From: Amylostereum areolatum
Lineage: Eukaryota > Basidiomycota > Agaricomycetes > Russulales > Stereaceae
Direction of reading: 5' to 3'
Length of the DNA stretch: 64,000 nucleotides
NCBI GenBank assembly: GCA_012932865.1
Contig: SAXG01000009.1
Span: forward strand, 109,163-173,162
Position 1 is the first letter of the stretch, and each line of letters begins with the position of its first letter. The notes beneath the pieces are model-generated. The model was not told the DNA's origin and did not search any database. It saw only the letters and a program-made list of their open reading frames with translations. Below, piece after piece: positions 1 to 11,537 of this stretch. A program made the translations under genes and the position numbers.

Positions 1-534
1 ATAGCAGGAAGAGTTACGCACCTTATAAGTAGCGAGTTTAGGGATTTATTGTTGATTAAACCTCTTGATGGCGACATTTTTGGTAGGTCCAGTAGCGGAA
101 TCGACGACGGCCACGAACAGGGTGTAGAGAAAATAAAGGAAGAGGACTTGACGAGAGTTCGAGAGCAAGGGTATGAAGGAGAAGAGACCGGAGGAGACGA
201 GTCCTGACGAGTCACTACGATTACCGTCTCTCGGGCCGAGCCGCCGAATATAACCGAAGCGGAAGTCGAGAATTCCACCAATGTTTCCCTACATAAGTAC
301 ACCCACCGTACTAATGTATGCGACAATACTGCGAGGGAAGAGCAAGACGACACGAACTCTAATGAGAAAAAAAGTGTGAAGTCGAAGCGAATCCAGACGT
401 TTTATGGTCCGATGTATACTATCTGGAACTGTACCGTGACGCTTCACGCCCGAAAGGTTTAATTTTGACATGGGAGGTGTGTGTAAACGTTAAGCAGAGA
501 AGCGGAGAGATATCAGAAATATGCATCGCGAACG
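1..534. other. Left edge, no gene recognised
   Basis: Only short unconvincing reading frames are present and none resembles the families elsewhere in the window. The stretch lies downstream of minus-strand kinase A and probably holds its 3' UTR and terminator. Nothing further can be supported. Confidence 0.5.
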
Positions 535-2592
535 TCAGGAAGGACGCGCCCTCTTCGCTGAGCCCGACGATTCAGAGCAAGAACCGCTCCCGAAGGCGTC
601 CAACAGGGTCCTCTTCCCCGTCCCACACCCACTGAACCGATATGCCCCTGTTCTTTCCTTGAACGCTTTCACGGCATCTACGCTCCCATCGTCCTCCGGC
701 CATGCGCGCCTCTTCAGCATGTTGTCGAAAAGGCCCAATACACGCCTCGGCGTCTGGAGGGCCTTGTACGCGTCCTTGCGCTGGCGTCCTGTGACATAGC
801 CCTTCCCAGCATACAATCCATAGTTGAAAAGCCGGCGGAGACCCCCGATGAGGTCAGTCAGGGGTTTGGGGAGGGATCCAACCAGCTCGCCAGGCCTCAA
901 TGTGCAACCGGCGAGGAAGCTATGTTTATGGCGACCGATCATGTAGGTCGAACCGTCGTCCATCCCGCAATGATAAATGTCGTTGATATCGACTATCAGG
1001 TCCTCGGCCCCCGTTGGGCGATGGAGAAGGATGATGTAAACGAGGACGTAGAGGAAGGACTCGAGGTCGTCGCAGAGTAAGTGTTCGGCCTTTGCAGGGT
1101 CGTTCATGAGCCGACAAGACACAAACTGCCATGTACCCTGTAGGTGGCATTAGCGGCAGAAAAAATGTCAAGAGAAAGTGAGGACATACGATAACAGAGC
1201 CTCGACGGCCAACTGAGGCATCGAACGCAAGTTCCCAGTCGATCAGAAGGCCGTGTCCATCGTCCGTAATGAGAATGTTCCCCGAGCTGATGTCGCCATG
1301 GAGGATGTTGAGCCTCTTGTACGCCTTTGCGTGGGCTATTGGGGCGTGAGTCATGTAAGTAAGTACTCGAGCAAAGAAAGTGGGCAAATAGTCGCACCTT
1401 CGATAGCGTCTCTGACCGACGTACATAGTTCGCGTGTACTCGTGAACTTGCTCAACGGCCTGCCCACCACCTTAAGAACGAGCCGGTAGTGCACGCGTCC
1501 AACCGGGGTAGGTGGTATGCATGTCCATGGTGCTTCGGCGAAGGTCTGCGTTCGAGTCACCTGGAAAGGAACGTCCGCGGCACAGACCAGCGGCGCAACA
1601 TGAGGGATTCGTTTGTCCACGAGCTTCCTGTAGGTGTCTCCCTCTTTAAACGAGGACGGGTGGTCGTCCCGCCACACATCTTTGAGCCATACGAGCGACC
1701 CATCACGGAGATCGACGGCAAGATAACCGCGGGACGCGTTTCCGTGAACCCTATCGTTACACGCCTGCGGAGTGGACACAATGAAGAAGAACTCCTGGCT
1801 GGAGACGTCGTCGATGATGGACATTTTGTAGAGCGGTGCGTCGGGGGAGATGGGTGTGTGAATGGATCGCGAAAAGGCGTCGCGAGCAATAGATATGTCC
1901 TGGAGGGTTGGCTGGGAAAAGGAGACGTCGTGGCCACGCTGCTCGGGCGACATGGAGTCAAAACGCCACAGGAAGTCGGCGAGGGGGCTGTCGGTGGCAT
2001 TGTGGTCAAAGCGTTCTGTCACGACGACGCCCGCGCGGTCCCAGCGGAGAAGGCGAGCTCCCTGATCTGTGACGATGATGGAAAGGAGGGATACGCGGGG
2101 GTGCGATGCAAATATGGCCTGGATAGCGGCAAAATGGCTGTTGAAGACACAGCGTGCCTTCGGAGATGTGCGCTCGAAGTTGACGTCTTGACGAGCCTGG
2201 ACCTCAGGACCGGGGTCGCGGAAGGGGTCGACTGGAACGTAGTCGATGAAGAGGTCGACGAGGTGCGGTGCAAGAGATTCGGATGTCTGTGAAATGGAGC
2301 TTCCGTACAGACGGAAACATGGGGCCAACTCCTCCGGGGTGTTGGAAGGGATGCTGTTGGGCGGAGAACTTGAGAAAGCAACGCTGGGACACAGTACGCT
2401 TGAGTCAAGGGAGATACTCTACGGGACTTTTCAGTATGCTAGCGTGACGAAACTACGGTTACATACCTGGTTTCCCTCGGATGGCTTCCCCAGGTTGAAT
2501 TGTACGAACGATGGTCGCTTGGAACGCGGCTCGGACAAGAAATACTTGATGAACTCCGAAGTAGGCATGGGACCAGTGCATTCGACAGACAT
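535..2592 (-). CDS. FunK1 fungal-type protein kinase A
   Basis: Fungal-type serine/threonine kinase of the FunK1 family, about 620 residues in four exons (2592-2467, about 2395-1398, 1335-1190, 1137-535). The start is the ATG giving MSVECTGPMPTSEFIKYFL, an N-terminal motif shared by most kinase copies here. Exon 2 carries the pre-kinase block and the N lobe: WLKDVWR supplies the likely beta-3 lysine and EGDTYRKL the alpha-C glutamate. Exon 3 carries the catalytic loop HGDISSGNILI and the metal-binding LIDWELAFD, with DWE in place of DFG. Exon 4 opens with GTWQFVS directly after a very short activation segment and ends in a Ser/Gly-rich basic tail (SGSAKRARPS). The splice sites join all motifs in frame, so this copy looks intact. 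The substrate is unknown. Confidence 0.86.
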
Positions 2593-3838
2593 GTTGAGTG
2601 GGTAGTTCTGCCTGGGCTGTGGGTCGCCGTGGACGGGGTGATTGTGTTGAAGGTGGTGGTCGGATGGAGAAGGGCATGGACGATGCATTTTTCAACCACA
2701 TACGTTGTCCTTGTCCGCGCCACGTGCTGATAACAAGCTTGACGTTCGAGACATTGCCAAGTTATTGCCACCAGGTTCCGTATCGGCGGTCTCCCAATCT
2801 CTACTCCTTGATCTCCAGAAGGCGAATAAGGACGTCGACCAGCCCTCATGTTTCGGTGATCTTCATGCACCCGACGGTCCCTTGTCCCGACAAGCTCTCG
2901 TCCGTGATAAAATCGAACTATCTACCATGGCAATTAGTCTGGTATTCGACGGAGATAGAAGGGTTGTGCACCTTATCAAGCGCCGCTTGCGCAACATTGG
3001 CGAGGAAAAGCTGCCACGGTTGACAATGTTCTTTGAGAGGGAGGTGTTCAGATGGTGACCAGCGATGACCAGGTAATGATGATAATGCCTCGAGGGCCAT
3101 TAGACTGCATGGCTTGAAGAGGAGGAGATCACTAGACGTACGGGGTAGCCTCTTTATCCGGCCTTCGACAAAGACACAGACTTGATACGCCTGGCGAGCT
3201 TGTGAAAGACGCAAAATTCACCTGGCCTATGCAGGTAGACAGAGAATCGACGGAGAGTTTAACCATTGGAAAAAGGGAGGGACGATGTGATGGTGGACGT
3301 TTGAAGGAGAGAAGCGCAACGGCGCGCAAAGCTCGAGCGTCTAAAGCCTTCGTCTTTCACCCAACCACCATCAACTCACCATCGGTCTTGAGCTTGCTCC
3401 CTCATCGACACCGTTGACCCACGTTCTGTGGCGGTTTGCGCTCGAGTGTCAGTCGTTGGTAAGTTCTACACTACCTATGTTCTCCATCACGGCGTCTGAC
3501 TCTCCAAAGCCTGCATCCAACAACAGAACTCGGCCATTCGTGGACCAAACTCCATGTGCGACAGCGCCGCCGCGCGCGTTACTCTCTTTCTTTGCTCACT
3601 GTTTTTTTGGCCACAGGCCTCCGAGCAGGAACCCACCGCTGGACGCGAATGATGGTGCCCGGTTTCGTATGCCTGGTCTCACATACAGACGTCGAGGACG
3701 CTCGGCGTGGCGGCGAAACGCCATTTCGACCTCTAGTTATGTACTTGTTGGTTTTCTCGGTGAACAATCTCAATGAAATATATTCTGAAAAGTGATGGTG
3801 CAGGTGGACGAGCGTAAAGTGACTCGAGGATCGAGGCG
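2593..3838. other. Intergenic region between kinase A and FWP gene X1
   Basis: No complete gene is recognised. The 5' part should contain the promoter of kinase A (minus strand); the right end is the 3' flank of minus-strand X1. One coding-looking plus-strand frame is listed separately. Confidence 0.4.
2705..3058 (+). other. Orphan exon-like reading frame
   Basis: An open frame of about 117 codons whose composition looks coding (for example DIAKLLPPGSVSAVSQSLLL and HLIKRRLRNIGEEKLP). It starts at TTG, not ATG, and no upstream exon is obvious. It could be one exon of a decayed gene or a chance frame. No family is recognised. Confidence 0.2.
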
Positions 3839-5187
3839 TCACTGATCTTGGGTGTATTGCGTGCGAATACGATCCCATACCTCCTTCCCAGCGGGCGTGT
3901 ACCACCTCCCCTCCTTCCCCTCCGACTCTCTGAGAGCCCTCGTCGCCTTTAAATCATCCCCCTCCATAAGCTCTACGAATTGGTCTAAGTACCAACTATC
4001 AAATTGTTCTTCGAGCCCGCTGCCCAGAAACGCCACGGAAAGGCCCCATCGAAAATGCTGACGGAAGGATTCAAGAACGGGCTCCTCGAGGCCCGCAAGA
4101 AAAGACATGTCAGCGGGGAGATCAAGGTCCTTCTTCAGATCCTTTTGGTGAGGATTAAACACGACGACCCGAAAAATGTCCTGGGGGAAAGCCTTTAGTG
4201 ACTTTTCCGCAAACAAGGGATCAGCTGGACGACTCACGTCGACATCAATACCAAACACGTTCTTGTGCATAAGATTCGCCACCCTTTTGCACATCATCAC
4301 CGCGCTTTGAGGCCCATGGAAGTGAGGCTGATCCAGAGTGTCTCGAAACTGGATCAAGATGAACTATGAGATTCGGTGGATTGCACGGAGTCACGTTGAG
4401 TGAAGAGAGAATCCGCTCGCAGGACTCATTTGCGTCAGGAAACATTTATTTCCATCGCGAGCTTTCACGACCTTTTTGACGCTGTCACTAATTGTGTACT
4501 GAGGTTGATACGCCTACGAAATCCGAAGTCGATGCGAGGCTCAAAATGTTAAAACGCACCCAGTCCAAATTTGCCGGCCACTCGGGCGCGTCAGGCTCTT
4601 CAATGGCCCTTCTTTGCAATATACTGAAAGGTAGCTCCTTTCTAGCGACTGCAAACGGTTCACCATACTCTATGTCCGGACCTGAGGAAGAAAGTTGTAG
4701 ATGCGATTTCTTATTTGTTAGCAGCGATCGAGCGTACCCAGGCTGCAACAGTAGTTCGTGTCGGGAGACATAGGTGTAGATTCCGGTAAAGGACTCGAAA
4801 GCGTTTCGGTATCCACGCTGAAGGACACGGTGTCCAACTCGCGAAGTTTGCAAGGTGAATCTCCAACGTCGTGCCCTCTAACTTCAGACCTGGTTCGAGG
4901 AGACGAAGCCAGTTCTTCACATTCCCTACGGTGACATAGGGGTTCGAAGTCAGATTCACACCTAAAAGGACGTGTTAGTCGGGGCAGCGCATAGTGGGAG
5001 TTCAACGACTCGAGTAAGTACCTGCAACCATCGTCGCCGGCCAAATGGGCCAGAAAATGAAGGCATTGAATCCCAGATGGCGCGTGTTGTTCGAAAGGAC
5101 GTGGCCGTGTCTGTCATAGGTATGGAATCTCTTCAATGGTCCGATAGGTTGCGTTTGAAAGGGGGAGTCTGTAGGGGAACTGGACAT
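3839..5187 (-). CDS. FWP-family protein X1 (HNH-derived core, possibly broken)
   Basis: Member of the family repeated across this window. Exon 1 contains YDRHGHVLS and the signature FNAFIFWP, followed by NVKNWLRLLEPGLKLEG. A central exon ends with VVKARDGNKCFLTQMSPAS, equivalent to the C-x-x-T-G start of HNH_2 domains. The C-terminal exons carry MMCKRVANLMHKNVFGIDVD, the equivalent of the HNH_2 DLHxxFDxxxFGIDVD segment but without its His/Asp pair, then FRVVVFNP and FRQHFRWGLSVAFLG. The frame breaks near 4380-4410, where X2 has WIFPPTW, so either an intron is placed differently or this copy is inactivated. Unlike the other copies it has no aminopeptidase sequence at its 3' side. Function unknown. 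Confidence 0.62.
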
Positions 5188-5464
5188 GATGAGGGCAGTC
5201 GCTTGCCAGATAGTGGAAGCCTAGAGGTGATGTAAACTTTGTATTGTTGCGTGGGCTCTACCCGACCGCCGAAGAAGGACAAGCGAAGAAAGGATGATGA
5301 AGGAGGACGAGTACGTAAAAATGCACACTTCAAGTCGTTAGGTGCAGGGGAGTCGTGACATCCTTCCTCGCATAGTGAGCCCTTGGGAAGACGAAAGGAA
5401 GAAGAAACTGGAATATGTGATGTATGTAGGGAATCTATGGCGAAAGACGGATAGTATATAGGTA
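5188..5464. promoter_or_regulatory. Upstream region of X1
   Basis: Short spacer between the start of minus-strand X1 and the decayed 3' end of kinase B. It must contain the X1 promoter, but no specific element could be identified. Confidence 0.3.
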
Positions 5465-7056
5465 TCAGGATGTTAACCGCAAAGATACCAAAAGAGATTC
5501 CCGAGAAATCGTACTAGGGAATGAGAGAGAAAACACTACGATGCATCGCGCGAGTGTTAAGAAAGCGGTGAGGAAAGATGCCTCTTCGCAGAGGGCGACG
5601 AGGTCGGTTTGCGCGCCCACCCCAACTCTGCCACCCAAACTCTGTTCATACGCTTCCTTCCTCTCTAGGAACGCATTGACATGATCTTCCGACCACATAC
5701 GACTCTTCAAGGCCTCGTCGAACATCCCCAGCACGCGATCTGGCGTTCGAAGGTCCTCGTTTCCGGGGCCCGTGAAAGAATAGCGATGCGGGGATCTTCC
5801 ACGATCTCGATGGGAGGCTCCGAGAGGAATCCGGTCAGCTCGACGGGCATGAGCAGGCAACCCCCGAAGTTATGTTTGCCGAGGGTGGCTGGAAAGGTAT
5901 AGTTGTCATCACGGCCTTCGTTGTAGACGTTTTCGATGTCGGCAACGAAATGTTCAACCGGACGGCGACGGAACATATCCAGTGGCATTGGACATGAGTC
6001 GAGGAAGATTCAACTTTTGACCCTGTATGGTGCGTCAGTGGCGAAAAGACGACAAACAACGGCGGGACTCACGATAACAGGGCTCCTTCGGACTATTGAG
6101 ACATGGAACGAAAGCTCCTAGGTCAGCCTGGAAGCCATGCCTATCATTGACGATGAGAATGTCCCACAGCTCATATCGCCGTGGAGGATATCGAGGGTTA
6201 TATATGGTTTCGCGTGGGCTGACATGTAGGATTAGAAATAGGCGTGATAGCAAGGCGAGAAAGTGCACCTTCGATGGCGTCCTTGATTGACGTGCATAGC
6301 TCGTACGCGCTCTTGAAGCTGTGCAGCGATTGATCCACCAACTCGACAACGAGCCAGTGGTGTACTTGTTCGCTGGGGTAGGTGACATGGACGTCCATGG
6401 CGCTTCGGCGACTGTCTGCGTTCGCGTTATCCGAGAAGGAACGCCCGGTACCTGCGAGACGCGTTTCCGCAAACTCGATTGGACGCTCGCGCTCTTCGGG
6501 GACGTCGACGACAATGGTGAGTTTGTGTAGTTGATGACGAACTCGTTGTAAAGCGGGGCTTTGGAAGAGATGGGGATGCGGGTGGAGTCGGTAAAAGCGT
6601 CGCGAGAGATGAAAATGTCCTCTGGGATTGGACGAGACATCGCTGCTCGGGAGACACGGGGTGAAAGCACCACAGGAACTCGGAGATGGGGTCGTCGGTA
6701 GCATTGTGGTCAAAACGCGCTGTCACGCTGAGGCCGACACAATCCCAGCGGGGAAGGCGAGCTCCTATGTCTGAATTTAGATGGAGAGGATGGGGTCGTG
6801 GGGGGTGTGACGCAGATATGTCCTTGATAGTGATAGAGGGGAGATGCTTGCTGACGATGAAGCGCCTTCGGGGATGTGCAGTCGAACGTGAACGCCCGAC
6901 GGTGTTGTACTTGAGGTCCGAGTAAAGTATCATGGAGTCAAAAAAGACCTCTGACCAAAGAATTCAGCAGGTTAACGCGACTAAAAGGCGATGAGCATAC
7001 CTGCTTCCCCTCGAACGGCTTCTCCAAGCGAAATCACGAGAACGGCTCTTCCACGG
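5465..7056 (-). pseudogene. FunK1 kinase B, decayed pseudogene
   Basis: All regions of the kinase can be traced but only by switching frame repeatedly. The N-terminal exon remnant (about 7056-7000) has an in-frame TGA before LEKPFEGKQ and lacks the GPMP motif and ATG. The pre-kinase part survives as LSVTARFDHNATDDPISEFL. The catalytic loop reads ILHGDMSCGT and then shifts frame near 6162, so the usual NILI and LIDW segments are lost from the frame. The C lobe keeps RRPVEHFVADIENVY and PDRVLGMFDEALKSR, but the segment between them is shortened and the basic tail is not recognisable. It is the most damaged kinase copy in the window. An expressed functional kinase is very unlikely. Confidence 0.8.
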
Positions 7057-7777
7057 CATGCTCGTTGAACTTGAAAGCGCCATACAAGAGGCAATGCATT
7101 CCAGATATTTGCTTGCGTTGGTCCCTCGTAGCTAAGCCAGGTAGAAGCAGAATCGTGCTGTTCACATGAGGGCGATGCGGTGGGGGTGGTGGGGGTGTGG
7201 CCATGACCACATTATCTAGATGGGAGAATCTTTTATGTAGCCGCCATTGGAACCGAGGAATGGATAAGCGCGAAGGTGCAGTTGGATGACGAAGGCAGAT
7301 CGAAGGAGACAAGAGATGGGAGAGAGCTTAGTGGTATTACTTATGTAGAGGAGTTTAGAAATCGGAATCCGGATTCGCTTCGCCAGGCGCCAACCAGGCG
7401 CCCTTCTCGGGCCGAACATAGCCGATGCTCAGGACGTCAAGTTTCTGTTAGACTCGAACCAGTTCCTGAGTCGAGCCGGCAAACAGCATGTCGACGGGAC
7501 TCAGACTCGAACCAGTCCCTACGTGGGTGATGAGTACTAAGTTTCTGTCGTGCCGTCGCCATATTGTCAAAATCCCCTGGCATTTTCGACTCAAGTGAGC
7601 CTCGCGCTGCCGAGCGTGAACTGAAAGCTGATAGATCTACAAGTTTACAATTAGGTATACCTCGCATTACATATACAATGAGAAGAGTGGTATCAAGGTA
7701 TGTCCGTCGAGCATGAGTACTGGGTACTGAATAGGAGAGATGTACAAATAAAGTCGGGGTATTATATCCTATCCCTG
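7057..7777. other. Intergenic region with a short near-repeat
   Basis: No gene is recognised. GACTCGAACCAGT occurs twice, at 7451 and 7504, each inside a partly similar flank, giving a small imperfect duplication. The right end is the 3' flank of minus-strand kinase C. Confidence 0.4.
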
Positions 7778-9899
7778 TTATGCCTTTCCCGATGCATTCG
7801 AAGTCTGGGGAGACGTACGCCTCCGTTTCCCTGAGGTTGTTGACCCGGAGTGCGCATCGTCTCCAAACGCGAACTCTGCAGACCTCTTCCCCGACGAGGA
7901 GGAGGACGACGACGACAAGGACGCGGAAAACGACGAGGATTTCGCCTCTTTCGTCGGGCTACCCCTTGAGAGGAGTGCACGGCGCTCTGCCACAGCATTA
8001 ATACTTCCGTCGTTCGTCGGCCACGCCCTTTTCCTGAGTGCGCCATTGAACAGCCCAAGGGCCCGATCTGGTGATTGGAGAGCCTTCAGCGCAGCCTTGC
8101 GAGATCTCGGTGTGACCGTGCTACCGGAGTAGATACCACGCCAGAACAGCTCCCGGAGCTGCCCTACCAGATTGGCACATGGCTCGTTGAGGTGTCCAAC
8201 GAGATGTTTTTGGGCAAGTAGCGCATGGCAAAAGAACGCGAGCTTTGACATGTGCATCTCAAACGGCTCCTCTTCGCGCAATCCTGCGGAAAATACGCGC
8301 TCGAGGTCGTGGGCGAGACAAGGAACTCCTGTCGGTCGATGGGAGGCGAGTTGGTAGACGAGAACGTGGAGGAAAGACTCCAGGTCGTCACTTAGAACAG
8401 GCTGTAGGTTTGCCTTTTCCATCAACCGTCCTGACATGAAAGGCCAGGTACCCTGAAGAAGGCGTCAGCGAATCCACAATAGGCGACGACAGACGAACTC
8501 ACGATAACGGGTCCTTCCCTAACATTATCAGCGTCGAACGCAAGATTCCAGTCGATCAGAAGCCCATGACCATCGTCATCAATGAGAATGTTGCCGACAC
8601 TGATGTCCCCATGCAAGATGTTGAGCCCTTTGTATGTCTTCGCGTGAGCTGAGTTGCATGAAGCGGAATAAGCAATTGAAAGTGTAAAAGCAGCGGAACT
8701 CGAGTATTCACCTTCAACAGCATCCCTGACCGACGCACATAGTTCGCGAGTGCTCGTGAAAGTGTTGAGCGGCCTGCCGACTGCACCCAGGACGAGTCGA
8801 TAGTGTCTACGCGTGGGCAGATCCATCTGCACGCAATTCCAGGACGAATGCACGAATTCTTGACACCTCGTGACGTGCGATCCCACGTCGCCCGCCGACC
8901 GAAGTGGGGGTATATGTGGTACTTTGCTTTGATGAAGCCGGCGGTACACGTCCCCTTCCTTCCAAAACGACGGCGAGTCTTGGCGCCAAACGTCCTTCAT
9001 CCACACGAGCGACCCGTCGCGCAGGTCGACGGCGAGGTATCCAAAACACGGTCCAACCAGTCGATCGTTCGAGGTTTGGGGGGTAGAAATCGCGTATGAG
9101 GTTTCTTCTTCGGAGACATCGTCGCGGACGGTGACCTTGCGGAGCGGGACATTATTTGGGATAGTGTAGTGCTTGGAGGCGGCGAACGCAACGCGGGCCA
9201 AGGCAGCTTCATCTTCTGATGGATATGAAACCGTGGTGTCGCGACCTCGTTGGTCGTCGGAAAGGTGGTCGAATCGCCAAAGGAAGTGGAGGAGGGGGTT
9301 GTCGTTCGTCGTGTGGTCGAAGGAGGCGGTGACGACGACACCTGAGCGATCCCAACGAAGAAGTCGGGCACCCTGATCCGTGATGATGACAGAGAAGATG
9401 AAATGGCGGAAATGGGATGCGAGAATCTGCTTTATACGAAGACTGTGCTTGTAGAAACCACGATCCCCTTCAGAAGATATGCGCTCGAACGGCGTACTGT
9501 CCTCGGTTTGTTGCAGATCAGGGTCCTGGAACGGATCAAAGCAAAGGCGCTCAATGAGGAGTTCAATAGGAGATTCGTGATGGTCCAACGAGCGGGAGCT
9601 TGAGCTCTTCATGTGGACATGAATACGAGGCGATGATGGAGTAGAGTCGTCCGCCAAGCTATGCGTTGTGGCGAAGTCGATGTGTTCGCAAAACCCTGAA
9701 TTCTCGACATGAATAACCTAAGACGCAACGGTGATTAGTATTACACAGCTTATGATCATTTCGCACACACCTTGCATGTACTGTCAGTGGACGTGTGTAG
9801 TTTGAACTGTGCGGAAGCGGGTGGCAATTGACCTGCATCAGACAGGAAATGGGCGACAAAGTCTTCGGGTGGCATTGGACCTATGCATTGGAGGGCCAT
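7778..9899 (-). CDS. FunK1 fungal-type protein kinase C
   Basis: Full-length kinase of the same architecture as A and D. The start ATG encodes MALQCIGPMPPEDFVAHFL. The long second exon contains the pre-kinase block (ARLLRWDRSGVVVTASF), the candidate ATP-site lysine in WMKDVWR and the glutamate in EGDVYRRLH. The next exon has the catalytic loop HGDISVGNILI and LIDWNLAFD. The last exon starts GTWPFMSGRLM and continues through DDLESFLHVLVYQ and HRPTG. The C-terminal tail is a Ser-rich low-complexity run flanked by basic clusters (GKRSAEFAFGDD, then SGKRRRTSP), resembling a bipartite nuclear localisation signal. No stops or frameshifts were found when exons are joined at GT/AG sites. It is one of the three intact-looking copies with A and D. 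Confidence 0.86.
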
Positions 9900-11537
9900 G
9901 CTTTCAGAATTGAGAAGGGTGAGAGTGTGTCTTTAGAGGGAATGTATGTACAGGGCGCAGTGCACGTATTGCTTGGGAGTTGCGGAAAACGGTCCGACTC
10001 GCCGGTCAATTTCAGGCTCGACTCAAGTCACTCAACAAGCTTCTTTTCAGACTCCGACGAGTCACGGGACCATGGGGGACTCGGCCCAGAGCCATTGTAC
10101 TTTCGTCGATCGTCTCTTTCCAGAGAAACCCCGCTTCGCCAGTTCGCCTTCCCCCCTGATGGATCCTCGTCGGCCCACCCTCTGGCAATTCCCCATATGA
10201 TGGTGTTTGAATCCCGCACACCGTCGCATGTATTATGTAATACTATAAGGCTTTTTTACGATATATAGGATCCTTGTGTCTCCTGCTAACCTCAACACCT
10301 TCAAAATGTCATGAACAACCCGATAATGTCTCCCCACCAAATTGACTCGCTATTTGAACCGAAAATGTCCCCGACGGCGGACAACGTTGGAGATCCTATC
10401 GTTCGGCCAAGTTTTTACCTTGTGCGACTCTTGGTGTGAGGCCTTTTCTCGTAAGTGCCACTTTCATAGGGAGATCTCGAACCTTACATTTGATAGTAGC
10501 GTTTGACAGTTCGACGTTCTTATGCTGCTCATACTTGCTATAAAAGCCTCGGATGCGCGAACGACAAAATGATAGCGGTGTGATGGTAGTAACCCGTGAA
10601 GGCCATTGGCACGTCTACATCCGTCCATATCCCAGAAAACTTAGAGGGCCGGAATCCCGTGAGTACTATGCAGGAAAGGGGCGAGCTAGGTACGGGTATG
10701 TGCGCTCTTCGACGACGACGAGCAAGGTGTGTTGATATCCTTCTTCCGTCGGTCGATTTCTGACGCATATGTGCCAGGATATGCGCAGACACCGGCGAGC
10801 CGGTAGGAATCACATTCAATGTACGTCGTTCATCTGTGCACTATCTTCTCCTACCCGTTGGCCCTTACCTTCCAGACTACGACTGCTCCTTTCACTTTAC
10901 ATGGCCGGACTACGCATGAGCATCTGGGAGGACTACGCGAGGGATCCAGAGCGGGTCGAGGCGTTATATAAAGGTGCGTTTAGCCTTGTTATACATTACT
11001 GGACGCTCGGCTGATGAATTAGGCACTCTTTTCTTACAGTGTAGACTAAGAAAGCAAGGTCGTACACTTCGACCAATGCAATACCGCTCTTCAAAGTTCG
11101 TGGAACACAATATGTGACTGCTTACCATTCATCTCAATAAATCGATTCTCTCTGTTTGCGTCCCAACTCTCAAGCGTCGAGCAACAGATGTTTACTACAA
11201 CTTGGAAGAAACTCAAGATGTCGCAAGAACCGTGACGAACGCAAACCAAGGGTCCTATAAGCACTTGCTTCCACTGAGCATCTAAGACCGAAGATATTTG
11301 CGTGATCACCCCCATGGGCGCAGAAGGTTGGAAGGTCTCACTGCGACAGGTGCTGTTTACTCCTAACTCACTAATATTCAGCTTGAACGGGGAGGAATAC
11401 ATCAAAGCTTTCAAGTTCGTTGTAAAATACAGTACCAACCATTCTACTAATATGTCGTACAAGATTCCAGCCTGAGGGTCGAAACCGGTCAGCGTTCGTA
11501 CTATGTAGTATACTGACACGACGCCATATGACAGAAA
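9900..11537. other. Intergenic region, gene-poor
   Basis: About 1.6 kb without a complete gene. It contains the upstream region of kinase C and the 3' flank of the HNH gene. A minus-strand open frame at 11091-11519 (about 140 codons, GTG start) shows no recognisable family and may be chance or a remnant. Confidence 0.4.
10553..11014 (+). other. Possible gene remnant
   Basis: Two adjacent plus-strand stretches look exon-like: one with VVTREGHWHVYIRPYPRKLR and one with SIWEDYARDPERVEALYK, the latter followed by a plausible GTGCGT donor. No consistent full gene model could be built and no family is recognised. Confidence 0.2.

Noticed and set aside
7451..7519. Two GACTCGAACC copies resembling the complement of a tRNA B box
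   Set aside because: No matching A box, cloverleaf or pol III terminator at the right spacing; treated as a small duplication, not a tRNA or SINE.
11091..11519. Minus-strand frame as an extra exon of the HNH gene
   Set aside because: The HNH gene ends with a clear stop at 11538, the frame starts at GTG and no HNH_2 feature is present.
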